From: Adiantum capillus-veneris
Taxonomy: Eukaryota > Streptophyta > Polypodiopsida > Polypodiales > Pteridaceae
Length of the DNA: 64,000 nt
Assembly: GCA_014529385.2 (NCBI GenBank)
Contig: CM043966.1
Location: 102,993,087 to 103,057,086 of the forward strand
Direction: 5' to 3'
The notes under the pieces were generated by a model. It was not told where the DNA came from. It did not search any database and worked only from the letters and a program-made list of their open reading frames with translations. Made by a program: the position numbers and the translations under genes. Positions 1 to 10,857 of the stretch are shown here, piece after piece (position 1 is the stretch's first letter; each line of letters opens with the position of its first letter).

Positions 1-285
1 TTAGCATTTTGGAAGTCTTAATGGTCTGAACCTTAGGGCCTTTAAAGCCCATTGTTGCACATTGCTCTTTTGCAGATGCCCCCCCCTTTGGATCCCTATT
101 TTCCCTCCTTTGAATCCCTACTGTGGCCGGTCTACCAGCTTAACCAATATTCTAACTTTTTCTCCCCTGGCACTTCTCCATATTAAATAATCAGTTTAAC
201 ATGAGAAAATCATTTAGGAGAATTAGATATTAGTTATTATGACAAGAATACACACCATTCACCATGCAAGATTGTGTCGGTTATA

Positions 286-871
286 GGTTAGGTTAGAGCT
301 AGCGACAAATAGTAAAAAAACACAAACGAACTTTGATTATGTTAGGTTATTGGTTAGGTTAAGTTATAGGCTATGCTAGATTAGGTTATAGGTTAGGTTT
401 AGGTTATAAGTTATGTTAGGTTAGAGCTAGCAACAATTTAATAATAGAAAAAATGCATGCAAACGGACTTCCAAGGTGACTCGTGTACTTCAAAAAACGC
501 AAACGGACTTCGATTAGGTTAGGTTATAGGTTAGGTTAGGTTATAAGTTAGATTATAGGTTAGGTTAGGTTTAGATTTAGGTTATAAGTTACGCTAGATT
601 ATAGGTTAAGTTAGAGCTAGCGACTAATTAATAGTAGAAAAAATACAAACGGACTTCGAAGATGACTAGTGTACTTTAAAAACCGCATGAAAGGGACTTC
701 GGTTATAGGTTAGGTTAGGTTAGGTTTAGGTTATATGTTAGGTTAGAGCTAGCGGCGAATTAATAGTAGAAAAAACGCAAACGGATTTCGGTTAGGTTAG
801 CCTATAGGTTAAGTTTAGGTTTAGGGTTATGTTAGGTTAGGTTAGGTTATATTGTAGGTTAGGTTAGAGCT
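286..871. repeat. Tandem repeat with TTAGGT-rich stretches, left half
   Basis: Degenerate GGTTAGGTTATAGGTT stretches alternate with a more conserved block that starts GAGCTAGCG and continues through an A-rich part into CAAACGGACTTCG. The block recurs near 295, 426, 612, 745 and 867, so unit length varies (about 120-190 bp) with the amount of TTAGGT sequence. The array is cut by the retroelement at 872 and resumes at 11263. The TTAGGT runs resemble degenerate telomere-type repeats, but the phase and unit are not those of the plant telomere TTTAGGG. No gene is seen in it or in bases 1-285. Confidence 0.8.
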
Positions 872-1126
872 TGTGCACGTATGTCGCACGTGTCAATGCA
901 AGGAACTTGCCGATACACGGTGTGCGAGCCACAAATGGCTCCAAGCACACAACAAGCCTAAACTAGTAAGCTCAAAGATGGCGTTGGTGTGTCACTCACC
1001 GCTCTACGCTTGCTTCGTGGAGGATTCCCCGCCGCGAAGAAGAGGGAGACGCCGCTACGCCGCGCTAAACCACCTCGCCGCCATCGTGTCGCCGCAATGC
1101 TCGATCACACACTCTCTCTCTCTCTG

Positions 1127-1174
<48 letters not shown>

Positions 1175-1454
1175 GGAGATGAAGAAGAAGAAGATGGAGA
1201 TGGAGCAAGAGCACTCTTCAATGAGTGAATTTTAGGTTTAGTTGACTTTTATATGAGCTCACCCCATTCACACTTGGGCGCCCATGCTTAGTCAACTAAT
1301 CCCTTGAATGTTCCAGTTAGAGTGCGCCTCTCATCGGCGATCACTCTTACCCTTTTCCTATTGGACCGACAAGCCCGGTACCTGACTCTACCCAAGTAAA
1401 TAATACAACGTCTATCATAGGTGATAGGGTGTCCGTGAGCCATGAGGGTTAACA
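872..1454 (-). repeat. 3' LTR of the gag-protease element
   Basis: Matches 10858-11262 over both ends, including a CT/CA microsatellite, an AAGAAGAAG block and a shared distal half. It holds about 170 bp (roughly 900-1085) that the right LTR lacks, so the two LTRs differ by one large indel. Open frames across it (873-1235 and 989-1228, plus strand) are low-complexity artefacts. Confidence 0.9.
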
Positions 1455-1468
1455 TGCCCCCCTTCCTG
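1455..1468 (-). other. Polypurine tract of the gag-protease element
   Basis: A C6-TTCCTG stretch lies directly beside the 3' LTR; on the element strand it reads as an A/G run ending at the LTR. This is the expected place for plus-strand priming. Confidence 0.8.
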
Positions 1469-3190
1469 ATGTAGATTCTGTCCTCGGAAGCTATTGAGTT
1501 GCAGCGCGTTCGTCGAGGTGGAAGAGCATTTGAGATGAATGTCCTTAGCCTTCTTCAGTCACTGCAAAATCAAACAACATTGGCACAGTAATTGCATTCT
1601 CATATACAATTAAAAAGCATATGCAGTTGTAGGTAGACAAATTGATTGGCAACAAAATTTTAAACCATTTGTCAGCAATAAACATTAAATTGCAATATAA
1701 TCAAATGCATAAACAGATGTAAAGGTAAAAATTAAACAAGTCTGGGGTCGCTAATTTAACGGTCGAAAGGCACTAGAGATCGACTATTAATACCATGGGT
1801 AAGCTTCTTAATTTTTTTCTGGTCAATTAAGTTGTTTAATCGCGAGAGCCAAGTATTTCATGTTCGAGGGCTGACTAGAGGCTATACCTAGAAGACCTTG
1901 TAGTTAAGCTACGATAAAAGGAATTTCTTATGAAATCATCGCCTGACTGATTACCTTTTATTTGACCCCCCAAAGTCTTTTCACAGTGATTCAATTTTGA
2001 TGTGTGTGCTTATTTTGTATGCCTTGGGTTTTTTGCTTTCAAGGAAAAGCGCCCACATTGGGAACCTCTAGGGCTCTAGTACCATAGGCGATACATGTGA
2101 GTGAAGTACCCAATCAAGCTGAGATTTCTCTTCCAGCTTAAGATTTTACATTGTGGCACTTTGATTTTAAATTTATTTTTTTTTACATTTTAATTTTGTC
2201 ACTTTGGGGGGTCATATAACACCGTTACCCTCCCCAGGCTCATCACACTAGTAAACTCCCTTTATAATACTTAAGCTAAAGGTCAATAGGGACTAAGCCC
2301 ACTAGAAAGCCCTAGTACATTTCACACAATGCTGCCTAAATTGGATTAAGAACCTAAGTAACCATTAATTATTAGGAAGCCATTCCCCATGGTTTTAAGA
2401 GAAGATCTGTAACACCTAACTTGGTCAAACTAACTTAGTCGGACTGCTTGATTTTTGAACCTAGATAAGTGATTATGACAAAAAAAATACATTGAATTTA
2501 ATGTTCGGTGCTAAACAAATGTGCTTAATATTATGCTACCAATCACAATCAAAGCAGACAAGCATGGATGCAAAAAGATAAGGGGCAATGCTAATGGACA
2601 AGAAACACCTGTTTGTGTTGATGGTCGTGCTTGATTTGAAGTGTGAACGAGAGAAAGATTCCATGAAGGTCCAAATCTTAACAACAACAACAACACGTTC
2701 TTGTATACACTAGGAAACACAAAGAATACCTCTAGGAGGCACATCAGTGGGAAAAAGAAACTTTGCTAATCACTCAACTTTAAAACAGAAACACTCCTAT
2801 CGTACTAATCCTACCGACCCTCCATCACTCGAGTGATGAGGATCAAGGTGTTTTATGGCATAGGTTTCTGTTTCAGTGTACCGGATGCGAATGTGTAGGT
2901 CTGAGTCAATGTTTTGACTTTTATTGTGCATACTCGTTTGCTAATTGCTCTTGCTCTTTATTTTTTTTGTTTCTTGTGAGTATAAAGCTTTATATGTACA
3001 TTCCTAAGATTGGGAGATTGAGAGGTCAGGGAGGAAGGTTGAGAGGGAAATGAGTGAATGATGACTGTTAGCAAACACTCCCCCCCTTCCTTGGGTAGAT
3101 CATACCATTTGAAATGTGCCAGTAGTTTTCTATTACCTTAGGTGCCTCGTCGAGTTGCAAAGGTGGTAAGGTACTCTCCCATGATTTTAT
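1469..3190 (-). other. Noncoding 3' internal region of the gag-protease element
   Basis: About 1.7 kb between the protease ORF and the 3' polypurine tract. I see no RT, RNase H or integrase motif in any frame. A second polypurine-like tract (C7-TTCCTTGGG on the plus strand, 3081-3097) lies about 100 bp beyond the end of the protease ORF, much as in the larger Ty3-type element. The 77-aa frame at 2511-2744 has no recognisable features. Confidence 0.6.
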
Positions 3191-4483
3191 TTACAACATT
3201 GTTGTAGGTGGTGAACTTAAAACGGGAGGTGCAAACTCTTTCTTGCTTGTATGGATATGTACAATGGTAGGTGGAGGTTGTGGAGAAGCTTTTACCTCTA
3301 TGGATGCATTACATGAGGAGCTAGAAGCTTCATGGGACTCCCCCCTTCCTGAGCTAGGTGGAACAAATTGTTCTTTCCTCGGTACCCAAACTAGCTTTGG
3401 AGCGGGTGTGTAGCATTCTGTGATTTTTTTCTTTCTGCGATCATTGATTCGTTTTGGAGCTACGGGATTGGGCTCACATGGGTCAGGTGACAAGTAAGAA
3501 CACAATCTACATTTTGGCACCCAGATTTGATCATTTCCTTCATAGTAGCGTTGGGCTTCCAATAGTCGTTTAGGAATCCAACGCCACGTTTCCTTACATG
3601 TCTTGGAGCGAGTGGGATGTTTCTTACAAGGTTTCTGTTTTTTAGCACTAGCCATGGTCGCTAAAGAGGCTTTAGGGACCCACTTGTATGTTTTCTTTGT
3701 TATATGAGGATGAGTCTTGTCGGAAGCTATACACATTGCTTCTAGCATATTTAAGGGTACGGGCATTTCATCCCCCTCAGGTGTTACCCAGGTTGTCCTC
3801 CTATTTTCCCAAGTGTCTATGGTTGCTGCTAGGTGGACCCAATCCACATTGTCCGACTCAGTCATCCCAGGTAGTACATCCATATAAGGAGAATCTTCCC
3901 CAACATCAATGTCCGCTTTACACGTGTAACAATACTGCAATGGGGCCGAGTGAACTGTGGTGTCAGATTTATGATCAATTATAAACCTATTTCCTAGAGG
4001 ATGTGCTTGACCCGTCACAAGATCCTCTCGAATGACAGAATCTTGGAACTGCAGGTAGACATGGTTTTTAGACCAGTCATGCACCATTTTTGCTTCCCTC
4101 ATGAAAGGACGTCCTAAGATCATCTCCGTTGCCATAGTGTGTTTGGAGAAATCCATAACAATAAAGGTAATCCTTATTTTATGTCCAAAGACCTTGATCT
4201 TGAGATCTTCTAGCATCCCAATAGGTTTAACAATAGACCCATTGGCCATCTTCACTACTATGGTTGTGGTCGCAAGGTGAGGTCTTCCCATAGTTTCCCA
4301 GCAATTTTTGGTCACAATGTTAACCCCAATGCCACGATCAAGGATTTCCTTCACAGTTAATCCCTTAGTAGTGATTGGTATGGTCGCATTGGATTCATCA
4401 CCCTCAAAGTATTGTCCCAACTTGTTAATAGGTATTTCTATAACAAGGTTCTCTTCTAGGTTGGGTTGTGAAGTACCTTCCAT
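3191..4483 (-). CDS. Retropepsin-like aspartic protease ORF, active site altered
   Basis: A 430-aa frame with a retroviral-type aspartic protease domain in its first 150 residues. The expected catalytic D-S/T-G triplet is LDRG near residue 49, so the Ser/Thr is replaced by Arg. The later motifs MILGRPFMREAKMVHDW (about residues 121-137) match ILGRPFMRQLKMVQDW in the protease of the element at 34138-53665. The C-terminal 200 residues are Trp/Lys/Pro-rich and not recognised. The first five codons fall in sequence shared with the CACTA element at 20718, so the apparent start is created by the transposon junction and the ORF is a 5'-truncated remnant of a longer gag-pol frame. Activity is doubtful because of the triplet change. 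Confidence 0.75.
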   Translation of the reverse strand: MEGTSQPNLEENLVIEIPINKLGQYFEGDESNATIPITTKGLTVKEILDRGIGVNIVTKNCWETMGRPHLATTTIVVKMANGSIVKPIGMLEDLKIKVFGHKIRITFIVMDFSKHTMATEMILGRPFMREAKMVHDWSKNHVYLQFQDSVIREDLVTGQAHPLGNRFIIDHKSDTTVHSAPLQYCYTCKADIDVGEDSPYMDVLPGMTESDNVDWVHLAATIDTWENRRTTWVTPEGDEMPVPLNMLEAMCIASDKTHPHITKKTYKWVPKASLATMASAKKQKPCKKHPTRSKTCKETWRWIPKRLLEAQRYYEGNDQIWVPKCRLCSYLSPDPCEPNPVAPKRINDRRKKKITECYTPAPKLVWVPRKEQFVPPSSGRGESHEASSSSCNASIEVKASPQPPPTIVHIHTSKKEFAPPVLSSPPTTML

Positions 4484-4684
4484 GGTGTATAACGCTCTTT
4501 TCTACTCGCGCTCACATCTTTTGATTGAAAATTCTGAGTTTTCGACTTGCCTCTTCTATCACTCAATTCATTGCGTCATTGTATTTATATGTGTCATTAC
4601 GTCATTGTATTTAATGGTCTTTGCGTCATTGTCTACTCTATTCATTCAATATTAAGTTTAAATATTCGTGTGTTTAATGCATGT

Positions 4685-5993
4685 ATGGATGATGAGGAGT
4701 TTATTTCTTCTTTGTCACCGCAGCAGAGACAGTGGTACGTGGAGCGTCATCGCTCTGGCGCATCATCGCGCGTTCCTACTCCATCCGCATCTCCCTCTCT
4801 TTCGGAGCATTCGGCACGCTCCGAAGCTTCGGTGTCGACGAGACGATCTTCACACTCGTCTAGACACCGGCGCTCTAGTGGTGGCGGTGGCGGTTGTTGT
4901 GGGGATTCCGCCGCCGATGCCTCCACACCGCCTCGTGTTCGAAGAGGCTCTTTACCCTCCCCTTCTTTGCCCGCCCCCACACCAGCCACAGCATCGCCAT
5001 CTACGCTAGGTTTTGCGCGGCTGACTGTTCCTTGCAGCTACACACCTCTACCTACTCCGCCAGGAGCCACCCCACTCGACACTCCTCGCTTCGGGGCCCA
5101 GACGCCGGTGGAGACACCTGACGTCCGTACCCCCATCGACACACCGCTAGAGACCTCTGCCGGGACACCCAGGTTCACGCGTCACCGGCCAGAGGGCTTG
5201 CCTTACTCCATCGACTTCAGCGGCGGCATCATCATGGATGATGACGGCAAGAAGGTGATCTCGCGCATGCGTGGTCTTTGCTCTCAGCTGTTTAGACACT
5301 ACATACTAAACAAATGGAGTGAAGTACCAAGTGATTTAAAAGACAGAGTCATCAGCATACTTCATGATGAGTTTCCCGTTCCAACACGGGATCAACGCTT
5401 CAATGAAGACCTGATGAAGATTCAAATGCGCGAATACTGCAAACACAAGCGTTCCGAAGTGCAAAAAGCAATCAAGCATGGGTCGAACAGGCCAGATTGG
5501 CTGGCCAAAGAAGATTGGAAGAATGCGAAGAAAGCAGCGCGCGAGAATCCCGACAAGTGGAAGCAACAAAAGGATGCAGCCAGAGCGCGAGTAGAGGCAG
5601 GGAGCTCGCACCACTTGGGGAGCGGTGGATGGGCATCATTTGAGGTCGATTTTGTAAGTGTTTTCGCATTGCTCTTTATGTTCGATAGTTTAGGGTTTAT
5701 GAGTTTTTTAATTCTAACATATGAAATCTTTGTATGTTTTGACAGTGGTCGATGACAGGACGTGATCCCACACCGTACGAGCGTGAGTACGTAGGCAGGA
5801 AGGGCTTAAACGCCCTGATGGACATTCTCAGTTCTCGCGGCGGCATGGTTAGTATTAGGGTTTACTCTTTTCTATTTTTTGTATTGTTTTATAAATGTCG
5901 TTATATGTTTATACTTACTGAAAGCTGTCTTATTGTCTTTTTTTGCAGAATCCGACAGATACGCCGCTTGGACGCGATGAGACATCTGACTAG
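4685..5993 (+). CDS. CACTA accessory protein, Ptta/En-Spm (Transposase_24) type, intact
   Basis: Three exons, 4685-5653, 5746-5847 and 5949-5993, are joined by GTAAGT...CAG and GTTAGT...CAG introns and give 371 residues with no interruption. The N-terminal half is Ser/Pro/Thr-rich with a Gly-Gly-Cys-Cys stretch (GGGGGCCG). The C-terminal half carries the conserved plant transposase-associated region (NPDKWKQQKDAARAR, then SSHHLGSGGWASFEVDF). In En/Spm-type elements the second gene product binds subterminal repeats and assists the tnp2 transposase; that role is inferred from family and position. The start is the ATG preceding DDEEF, also present in the copy at 21135. It runs opposite to the host retroelement. 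The copies at 21135 and 12321 are broken; this one is not. Confidence 0.8.
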
Positions 5994-6369
5994 ACGACGT
6001 CAGTTTAGCCGTAGCTAGATAGCATTAGTTTAGGGTTTCTCATAGCTTATGTATCATGAGACAGATTTTATACGTCTTTTTGAACCATGTATATTATTAC
6101 ATTTGTCACCGCAGTTCATTTTGCCAATCAATTCTTTATGCCTATGATGTTGTACAATTGTCATTATTACATTTGCCAATCAATTCATTTTGCCTATGAT
6201 GTGTACAATTGTCAATTTTACGCTTGTCAATTTTGCAAACAATGCGTCTTGTGGGTGACTATTTTGGGTCTATTATCTACCCTTGCACTTTTTTTTAAAA
6301 GTGAATCAAGTACAATATGGTTGATGGGTGGCAGGGCATTCAATGCCCTGTCACCAAAAAAAATTTCTC

Positions 6370-6608
6370 TCGTGCGTCGCTATAATCGTCACTATTTATG
6401 GCTCTGGAACGTCGCTATAAGCGTCGCTATAGACTTCTGTGTAAACGTCGCTATGAGCGTCTCTATATAGCGACGCTTATAGCGACGCATATAGCGACGC
6501 TCTCGTAGCGACGCTATTAGCGACGGTTTTAGCGACGCCGGGGGTTATAAAAACCCAGTGTATTTCCGTCGCTAACAGCGTCACAAGAGCACACAACCTC
6601 TTGTAGTG
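6370..6608. repeat. CACTA right subterminal repeats and terminus
   Basis: At least ten copies of AGCGACGC or GCGTCGCT occur in both orientations within about 170 bp and can fold on themselves. They are followed by AGCGTCACAAGAGC and the terminus CCTCTTGTAGTG. The same arrangement occurs at 22850-23107. Confidence 0.8.
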
Positions 6609-6697
6609 AAGTGAGCGGTGTCTGTAATCTGGATCTTCCTAGGTGCTGGTTCTAGATCCCTTTGAGTATCTTCTACCAAACTCCTTAATTGCTTGAC

Positions 6698-7819
6698 TCA
6701 CTCAATCTCCTCTGTAGGGTTTGGATAAGTTCCTATCTTCTTCTTGGATCCTGGCCATTGTGGCTCATGAAGGTCTTCCGTGTTGGTTTCTATCTTAGTG
6801 GTCATTTTGGTCTCCATGGTTTCTCCTGAATCAGAATCCTCTTCAGCGCCGTTCATAGATACGAGGTCGTCACCAATCCCTATGTTGGTCTTTGAACTTG
6901 GGTTTGACTTCGTTGCTTTTTTCGATCTCTTCCTTCGTGTTTTCTTCTTTTTCTGAGATTGGGCAATTGATGCCTTGTCTCTTTCCTCAAGAATATATAT
7001 ATTTTTTTGGAGCATCGATCGTGTGAGTACGTTTACTGGTACCATAGGTGTGCTTTGTGATGGCTCCTCGATAACTTCAATCAAGTTTGATGGCATGATC
7101 TTCGGTGCATTTGGATTATTTGGACATTGGGCTATGCCACATCGATTACACATGAGTATTGGCATTGTAGACGTGCTTGCTTGATTGGTTTGTATTAGTG
7201 TGGCGTTCTTTTGTAGCCTAATAGGACACTCGGCTACACGATGTGGACCTCCACACTCATAGCATTGAAGAGGTGGTCTCTTAGCAGTGTAATTGATATT
7301 TTGGCCTCTTATCGCAAGAGCAGCTACTTGATATACAGGTTTGACTTGTCCCCAATAGTCCTCCATGTGGTATTGTGGACTTTCTTCAAGCACATCCATC
7401 CCATAGGCAATATTAGGATCTATATCTTCCTCATAGCCTTCCAAACAAGAAATAGATGACTCACAACCCACTTGATTCATAGAAGTGATACTCGGATGTG
7501 GTGGTTGCGGTCCTAGTACTGGAGGTGGTAAGGGTGTTGTTTGAACAACATTTTGGGCCCTAGGGACCATGTGTTGTGCTGTTTGTTCAAGAGGTGGGAC
7601 CGGCATCAATGCAGGCACTCGAGGTGTGTCTGTCCATGCTAAGGTTGGTCTATTGGCCATCGCGTGCTTAAATACTATGCAATCCTTAGCTTGATGACCA
7701 TACCTCCCACCACAGGCATTACAGTTCCCATTGAATTTTACTCTAAAAGTAGGGCATTCACTAGTACTATGCGGTCCATAGCATACTGAGCACCATTGTT
7801 GCTCCCTTCTTGGATACAT
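6698..7819 (-). CDS. Gag C-terminal part with CCHC zinc knuckles
   Basis: A 373-aa frame with three or four Cys/His knuckle-like motifs: CSVCYGPHSTSEC near the N terminus, CNACGGRYGHQAKDC next, CYECGGPHRVAEC about residue 190, and a partial CNRCGIAQCP. These bind retroelement RNA during particle assembly. A basic KKKKTRRKRSKKATK patch lies near residues 285-300. It overlaps the upstream gag frame by 82 nt in another frame, so one small indel near 7820-7840 separates what was a single Gag. It stops just before the CACTA insertion at 6608. Confidence 0.85.
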   Translation of the reverse strand: MYPRREQQWCSVCYGPHSTSECPTFRVKFNGNCNACGGRYGHQAKDCIVFKHAMANRPTLAWTDTPRVPALMPVPPLEQTAQHMVPRAQNVVQTTPLPPPVLGPQPPHPSITSMNQVGCESSISCLEGYEEDIDPNIAYGMDVLEESPQYHMEDYWGQVKPVYQVAALAIRGQNINYTAKRPPLQCYECGGPHRVAECPIRLQKNATLIQTNQASTSTMPILMCNRCGIAQCPNNPNAPKIMPSNLIEVIEEPSQSTPMVPVNVLTRSMLQKNIYILEERDKASIAQSQKKKKTRRKRSKKATKSNPSSKTNIGIGDDLVSMNGAEEDSDSGETMETKMTTKIETNTEDLHEPQWPGSKKKIGTYPNPTEEIE

Positions 7820-10098
7820 ATGATTGTTTTGTGGAGCAGACTCTCTTGAATAGCCTTGGTGAGATCTGCTAAAGTCATCTCAGATATCTTTGGCTCCTTA
7901 GCAATAGGCTTTAGGGTCATTGGCTGATGCCCTGATGCTTGTGATCTAATAGATTTAGACTCAACAGACACTCTTTCTCCTTGAATCATTGAATTATCCT
8001 CCAATTGGGTCGCATTGGTGGTGACTGCTTCCCAAGTGGTGATACCTCTAATGACGAAGCCATTGTAGATATCCTCATGTCGTAATCCCCTAATGAATCT
8101 ATCAAGCAATTGGTTATTGTTGAAGCGCTCATTTGGATTACATCGAGAATTCAAATGCTTCAAGCGACTAATAAAGTCTCTCACCGATTCTCCTTCCTCT
8201 CGTTGGGCTTTCTGGAGTTGAGAGGCTACACCCCAAAGTACTCCCTCTCGTATGTATTCTTTTAAGAACAGTCTCCTAAGAGTAGGGTAAATCGTTTTTT
8301 CTTCCACCCTTAGGGTTCTATACCAATCCCCTGCCTTTCCACTTAAGGTTAGGCTTAAAGCATTACTCTTATGTAGGTCATTGTGTTCTCCTAGAGAATC
8401 GCACATTTGTTCAAATACTTCGATATGCTTTCTCACATCCCCATCTCCACTAAATTTTTGTGTGAGCTTGGCTATTTGTACTGCCTTACTGCTAGGCTCT
8501 CTATTAGGTGTGTTACGCATATTCTCAACAATAGATTGACCAATAGCTTGAGCAAATGTTGCCAAGTCACCTAAGTGAGCAGGCACCGTGGGTGAAGGCG
8601 CTCTAGAGACTACATGTGGAGTAGGTATTGGCATCAGGCTTGGCACATAGGAAGCCCTTGGGTTCCACGTTGGGTACGATGTTGTGCCATGTGGGGGTCC
8701 AAAGCTCATATGTGTGGCCCTAGGCATATCAGACATCGGATGTGACATGCTAATGCTAGCTGGTATAGTCCCATGGAAATAAGAACTTGGGTGTTGTGGT
8801 TGTGGAGCATAGGTAGTTGAAACAATGGGAGGGGTAGGGACTACATGAGTACGAGGACCCATGGGTGTATACGATTGGTACACACTTGTAGGTACTGTTG
8901 TTGCAGGCATTGAGCTACCATGTAGCGGTGCTTTACTAGCAAATGAGGTCCATAGCGTGTTTCTCGTCATGCCCATCATTGGGGTAGGCATGGTAGCCGT
9001 GGTGTCATCAAGGGAAAGATGAGCTAGACTTGGAAAGGTGAAGCTATCACTTGTGGGCTCAGATTGCACTGAGACCCCTGGAGAAACAACATATGGAGGA
9101 TCCATCGGACTTACCAAGGGAGTCTCCATTTGTGATAAGGTCGGTTGTTTAGCCTTTCCTGTATCTAAGAATCTCATGAGACCCGTTGAAGGCATGTTGA
9201 TCCCCTTGTTCTGTCTCTCTAACTCAATGACCCTATGGATGACCTCACAAACTCTTTGTTGTTGATCCTCCACACTAGTAGCACCCATTGTGGATTGTAG
9301 GACATCTAACCAACCCACGTGATAGGTGTGACCTGTGTATAGGTCGGTCATAGTTTCTGTTTGTAGTGCGTACTCCCAGTTCTCATTTAGGAACACTCCA
9401 TCTAGGATTGAGGTGCTAGGGGTGTCCTTTGAGCTAGATGCAATGTTGCTTTCTAGGGGTTGACTCTTAGCGGTTGCTAAGTCAGGAGCACTCGATTGCT
9501 CTCTTAGCAAAGATATTGACATAGGGGCTTTCGATTTTAACTCTCTTTGTTGCTCCGCCTTACGTAAGCTCTCGAATTCCTTTTCCCTCGCTGTAAGGAT
9601 ATATCGCTCAACCTCTTGCACTTCGGCAAGGCTTCTACCATCGAGTAATATGACCTCGGAGGGAAATAACTCTAAAGAGTCAGGAGGTGCAGTGAATGAA
9701 GTATTCACGTGCACATTCTCTAACGGTATAGGGTCTACGTTGGTTACGAATGGAGAATTTACTTTCCCACCCCCCTCATTTATATCATTAGCTCCATGTT
9801 CGGAGTGAGTGGCTCTACTAAAGGTTTCCTTCAGGCGGCTAAGCACGCTCGGCCCGGACCGCGGACCCATGGCATGCATTTCTTGGCTTGAGCTATCGGG
9901 ATTAGGCATTGGGAAACCCTCCATGACGTCGTAGTCAGAGGAAGAGTCACTAGCCGCTATGTTCGGGTCTTGGTTTGTACTACCTTGGGTCCCCGCCGAG
10001 GGCCCGGAACCTAAAGTAGGTGGATATTGAGAACTCGCGTAAGTCGAAATTCTCTCTAGTTGCTCCGTCTCTAGCACACAACCAAAGCGCAAACGCAT
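7738..10098 (-). CDS. Gag polyprotein, N-terminal and capsid part
   Basis: A 786-aa frame. Residues 1-540 are a low-complexity Ser/Pro/Thr/Met-rich leader not seen in standard plant Gag. A typical Retrotrans_gag domain follows (about 540-730), with FSGDGDVRKHIEVFEQMC, the LSGKAGDWYRTL core and REEGESVRDFISRLKHLNSRC. This domain forms the particle shell. The protein ends in out-of-frame sequence; the knuckle region continues in the overlapping frame at 7819. The start is the first in-frame ATG after the leader and is not independently supported. Confidence 0.85.
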   Translation of the reverse strand: MRLRFGCVLETEQLERISTYASSQYPPTLGSGPSAGTQGSTNQDPNIAASDSSSDYDVMEGFPMPNPDSSSQEMHAMGPRSGPSVLSRLKETFSRATHSEHGANDINEGGGKVNSPFVTNVDPIPLENVHVNTSFTAPPDSLELFPSEVILLDGRSLAEVQEVERYILTAREKEFESLRKAEQQRELKSKAPMSISLLREQSSAPDLATAKSQPLESNIASSSKDTPSTSILDGVFLNENWEYALQTETMTDLYTGHTYHVGWLDVLQSTMGATSVEDQQQRVCEVIHRVIELERQNKGINMPSTGLMRFLDTGKAKQPTLSQMETPLVSPMDPPYVVSPGVSVQSEPTSDSFTFPSLAHLSLDDTTATMPTPMMGMTRNTLWTSFASKAPLHGSSMPATTVPTSVYQSYTPMGPRTHVVPTPPIVSTTYAPQPQHPSSYFHGTIPASISMSHPMSDMPRATHMSFGPPHGTTSYPTWNPRASYVPSLMPIPTPHVVSRAPSPTVPAHLGDLATFAQAIGQSIVENMRNTPNREPSSKAVQIAKLTQKFSGDGDVRKHIEVFEQMCDSLGEHNDLHKSNALSLTLSGKAGDWYRTLRVEEKTIYPTLRRLFLKEYIREGVLWGVASQLQKAQREEGESVRDFISRLKHLNSRCNPNERFNNNQLLDRFIRGLRHEDIYNGFVIRGITTWEAVTTNATQLEDNSMIQGERVSVESKSIRSQASGHQPMTLKPIAKEPKISEMTLADLTKAIQESLLHKTIICIQEGSNNGAQYAMDRIVLVNALLLE

Positions 10099-10835
10099 GT
10101 GCCTTTGGCACCCTACAAGCGTCGGCGAATAACCTCGAAGGTTAATCGCTTACCTTTTTTAAGCGTTCGTTTTCACTCGTGTTTTTTATGTTTTAAATGT
10201 TTTTTAATGTTTTTTAATGTTTGATTTTTTTATTAAAGTGTGTGATAGCTCGAAACGAGCGTATCACTTAGAGGGTCTCTATGTGCTTTATGGCACAATT
10301 TTCGGGCATCTGAAGTTGCGTTGGTCCTCAAAAAATCGATTTTTAGCTACGTATGAAGCTAAAATTCGTAATTTTAAAAGGCGATTGAGGCCTAGGCCTG
10401 AGCATGAGCTTGGGCTTGGGTCTGGGAGATATTCCTGATCCCGGTCCTACCTTTATTTTTATTTTTTTAAAATTTTGTTTTTTTTTTGTTTTTTTTTTTA
10501 AAGGATAAGGTCGTCGCGGCCTGCGCGAGAGCACACGCACACTCTATCTACCTACTTCTAACTAATACACCTACTGTTACACACTAACACACTCTATTAG
10601 CTCTCACAGATCTACTTCCTACTTACTGTACATTACATTACACAGAAAACTAACAACCTTAATATACAGAGAATAAACACAGTACCTTTGAAAACTCCAT
10701 TAACAAAAAAAATACACAGTATAACACAAAATCCTTCTTCTCAACACACACACACCCTCCTTCCTTACCTTTCCTACAATTGAGATTGCACCACAAAAGA
10801 AGCACAGAGTGCCATTCAAGCTTAGTGTATGGCAT
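10099..10835 (-). other. 5' leader of the gag-protease element
   Basis: About 740 bp between primer site and gag. T-rich and A-rich tracts occur at 10440-10500 and a degenerate duplet TTTTTTAATG near 10200. No gene is seen; small frames here are shadows. Confidence 0.6.
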
Positions 10836-10853
10836 TCCTCGGCAACGGCGCCA
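10836..10853 (-). other. Primer binding site, tRNA-Asp type
   Basis: Reads TGGCGCCGTTGCCGAGGA on the element strand, complementary to the 3' end of plant tRNA-Asp with one mismatch in the outer part. It is four bases from the 5' LTR. Confidence 0.85.
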
Positions 10854-10857
10854 AAAA

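Larger units (their letters stand above)
4470..6608 (+). mobile_element. 5'-truncated CACTA transposon fragment inside the retroelement
   Basis: From about 4470 the sequence parallels 20718-23107 of the complete CACTA element, and it ends at 6608 with the same terminus (CCTCTTGTAGTG). The region before the terminus (about 6370-6545) is packed with GCGTCGCTAT and its reverse complement, as expected for CACTA subterminal repeats. No left CACTACAAG end is present, so the 5' part with tnp2 is missing. The retroelement gag frame resumes just beyond, at 6698. The trinucleotide AAG flanks both sides (4470-4472 and 6609-6611) and could be a duplication, but AAG also precedes the homologous point in the other copy. 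Confidence 0.8.

Noticed and set aside
286-871. Interstitial telomere repeat
   Set aside because: Units are TTAGGT/TATAGG mixtures with a separate conserved block, not TTTAGGG arrays.
873-1235. Plus-strand ORFs of 79-120 aa
   Set aside because: They lie in the LTR and consist largely of CT/CA microsatellite translation.
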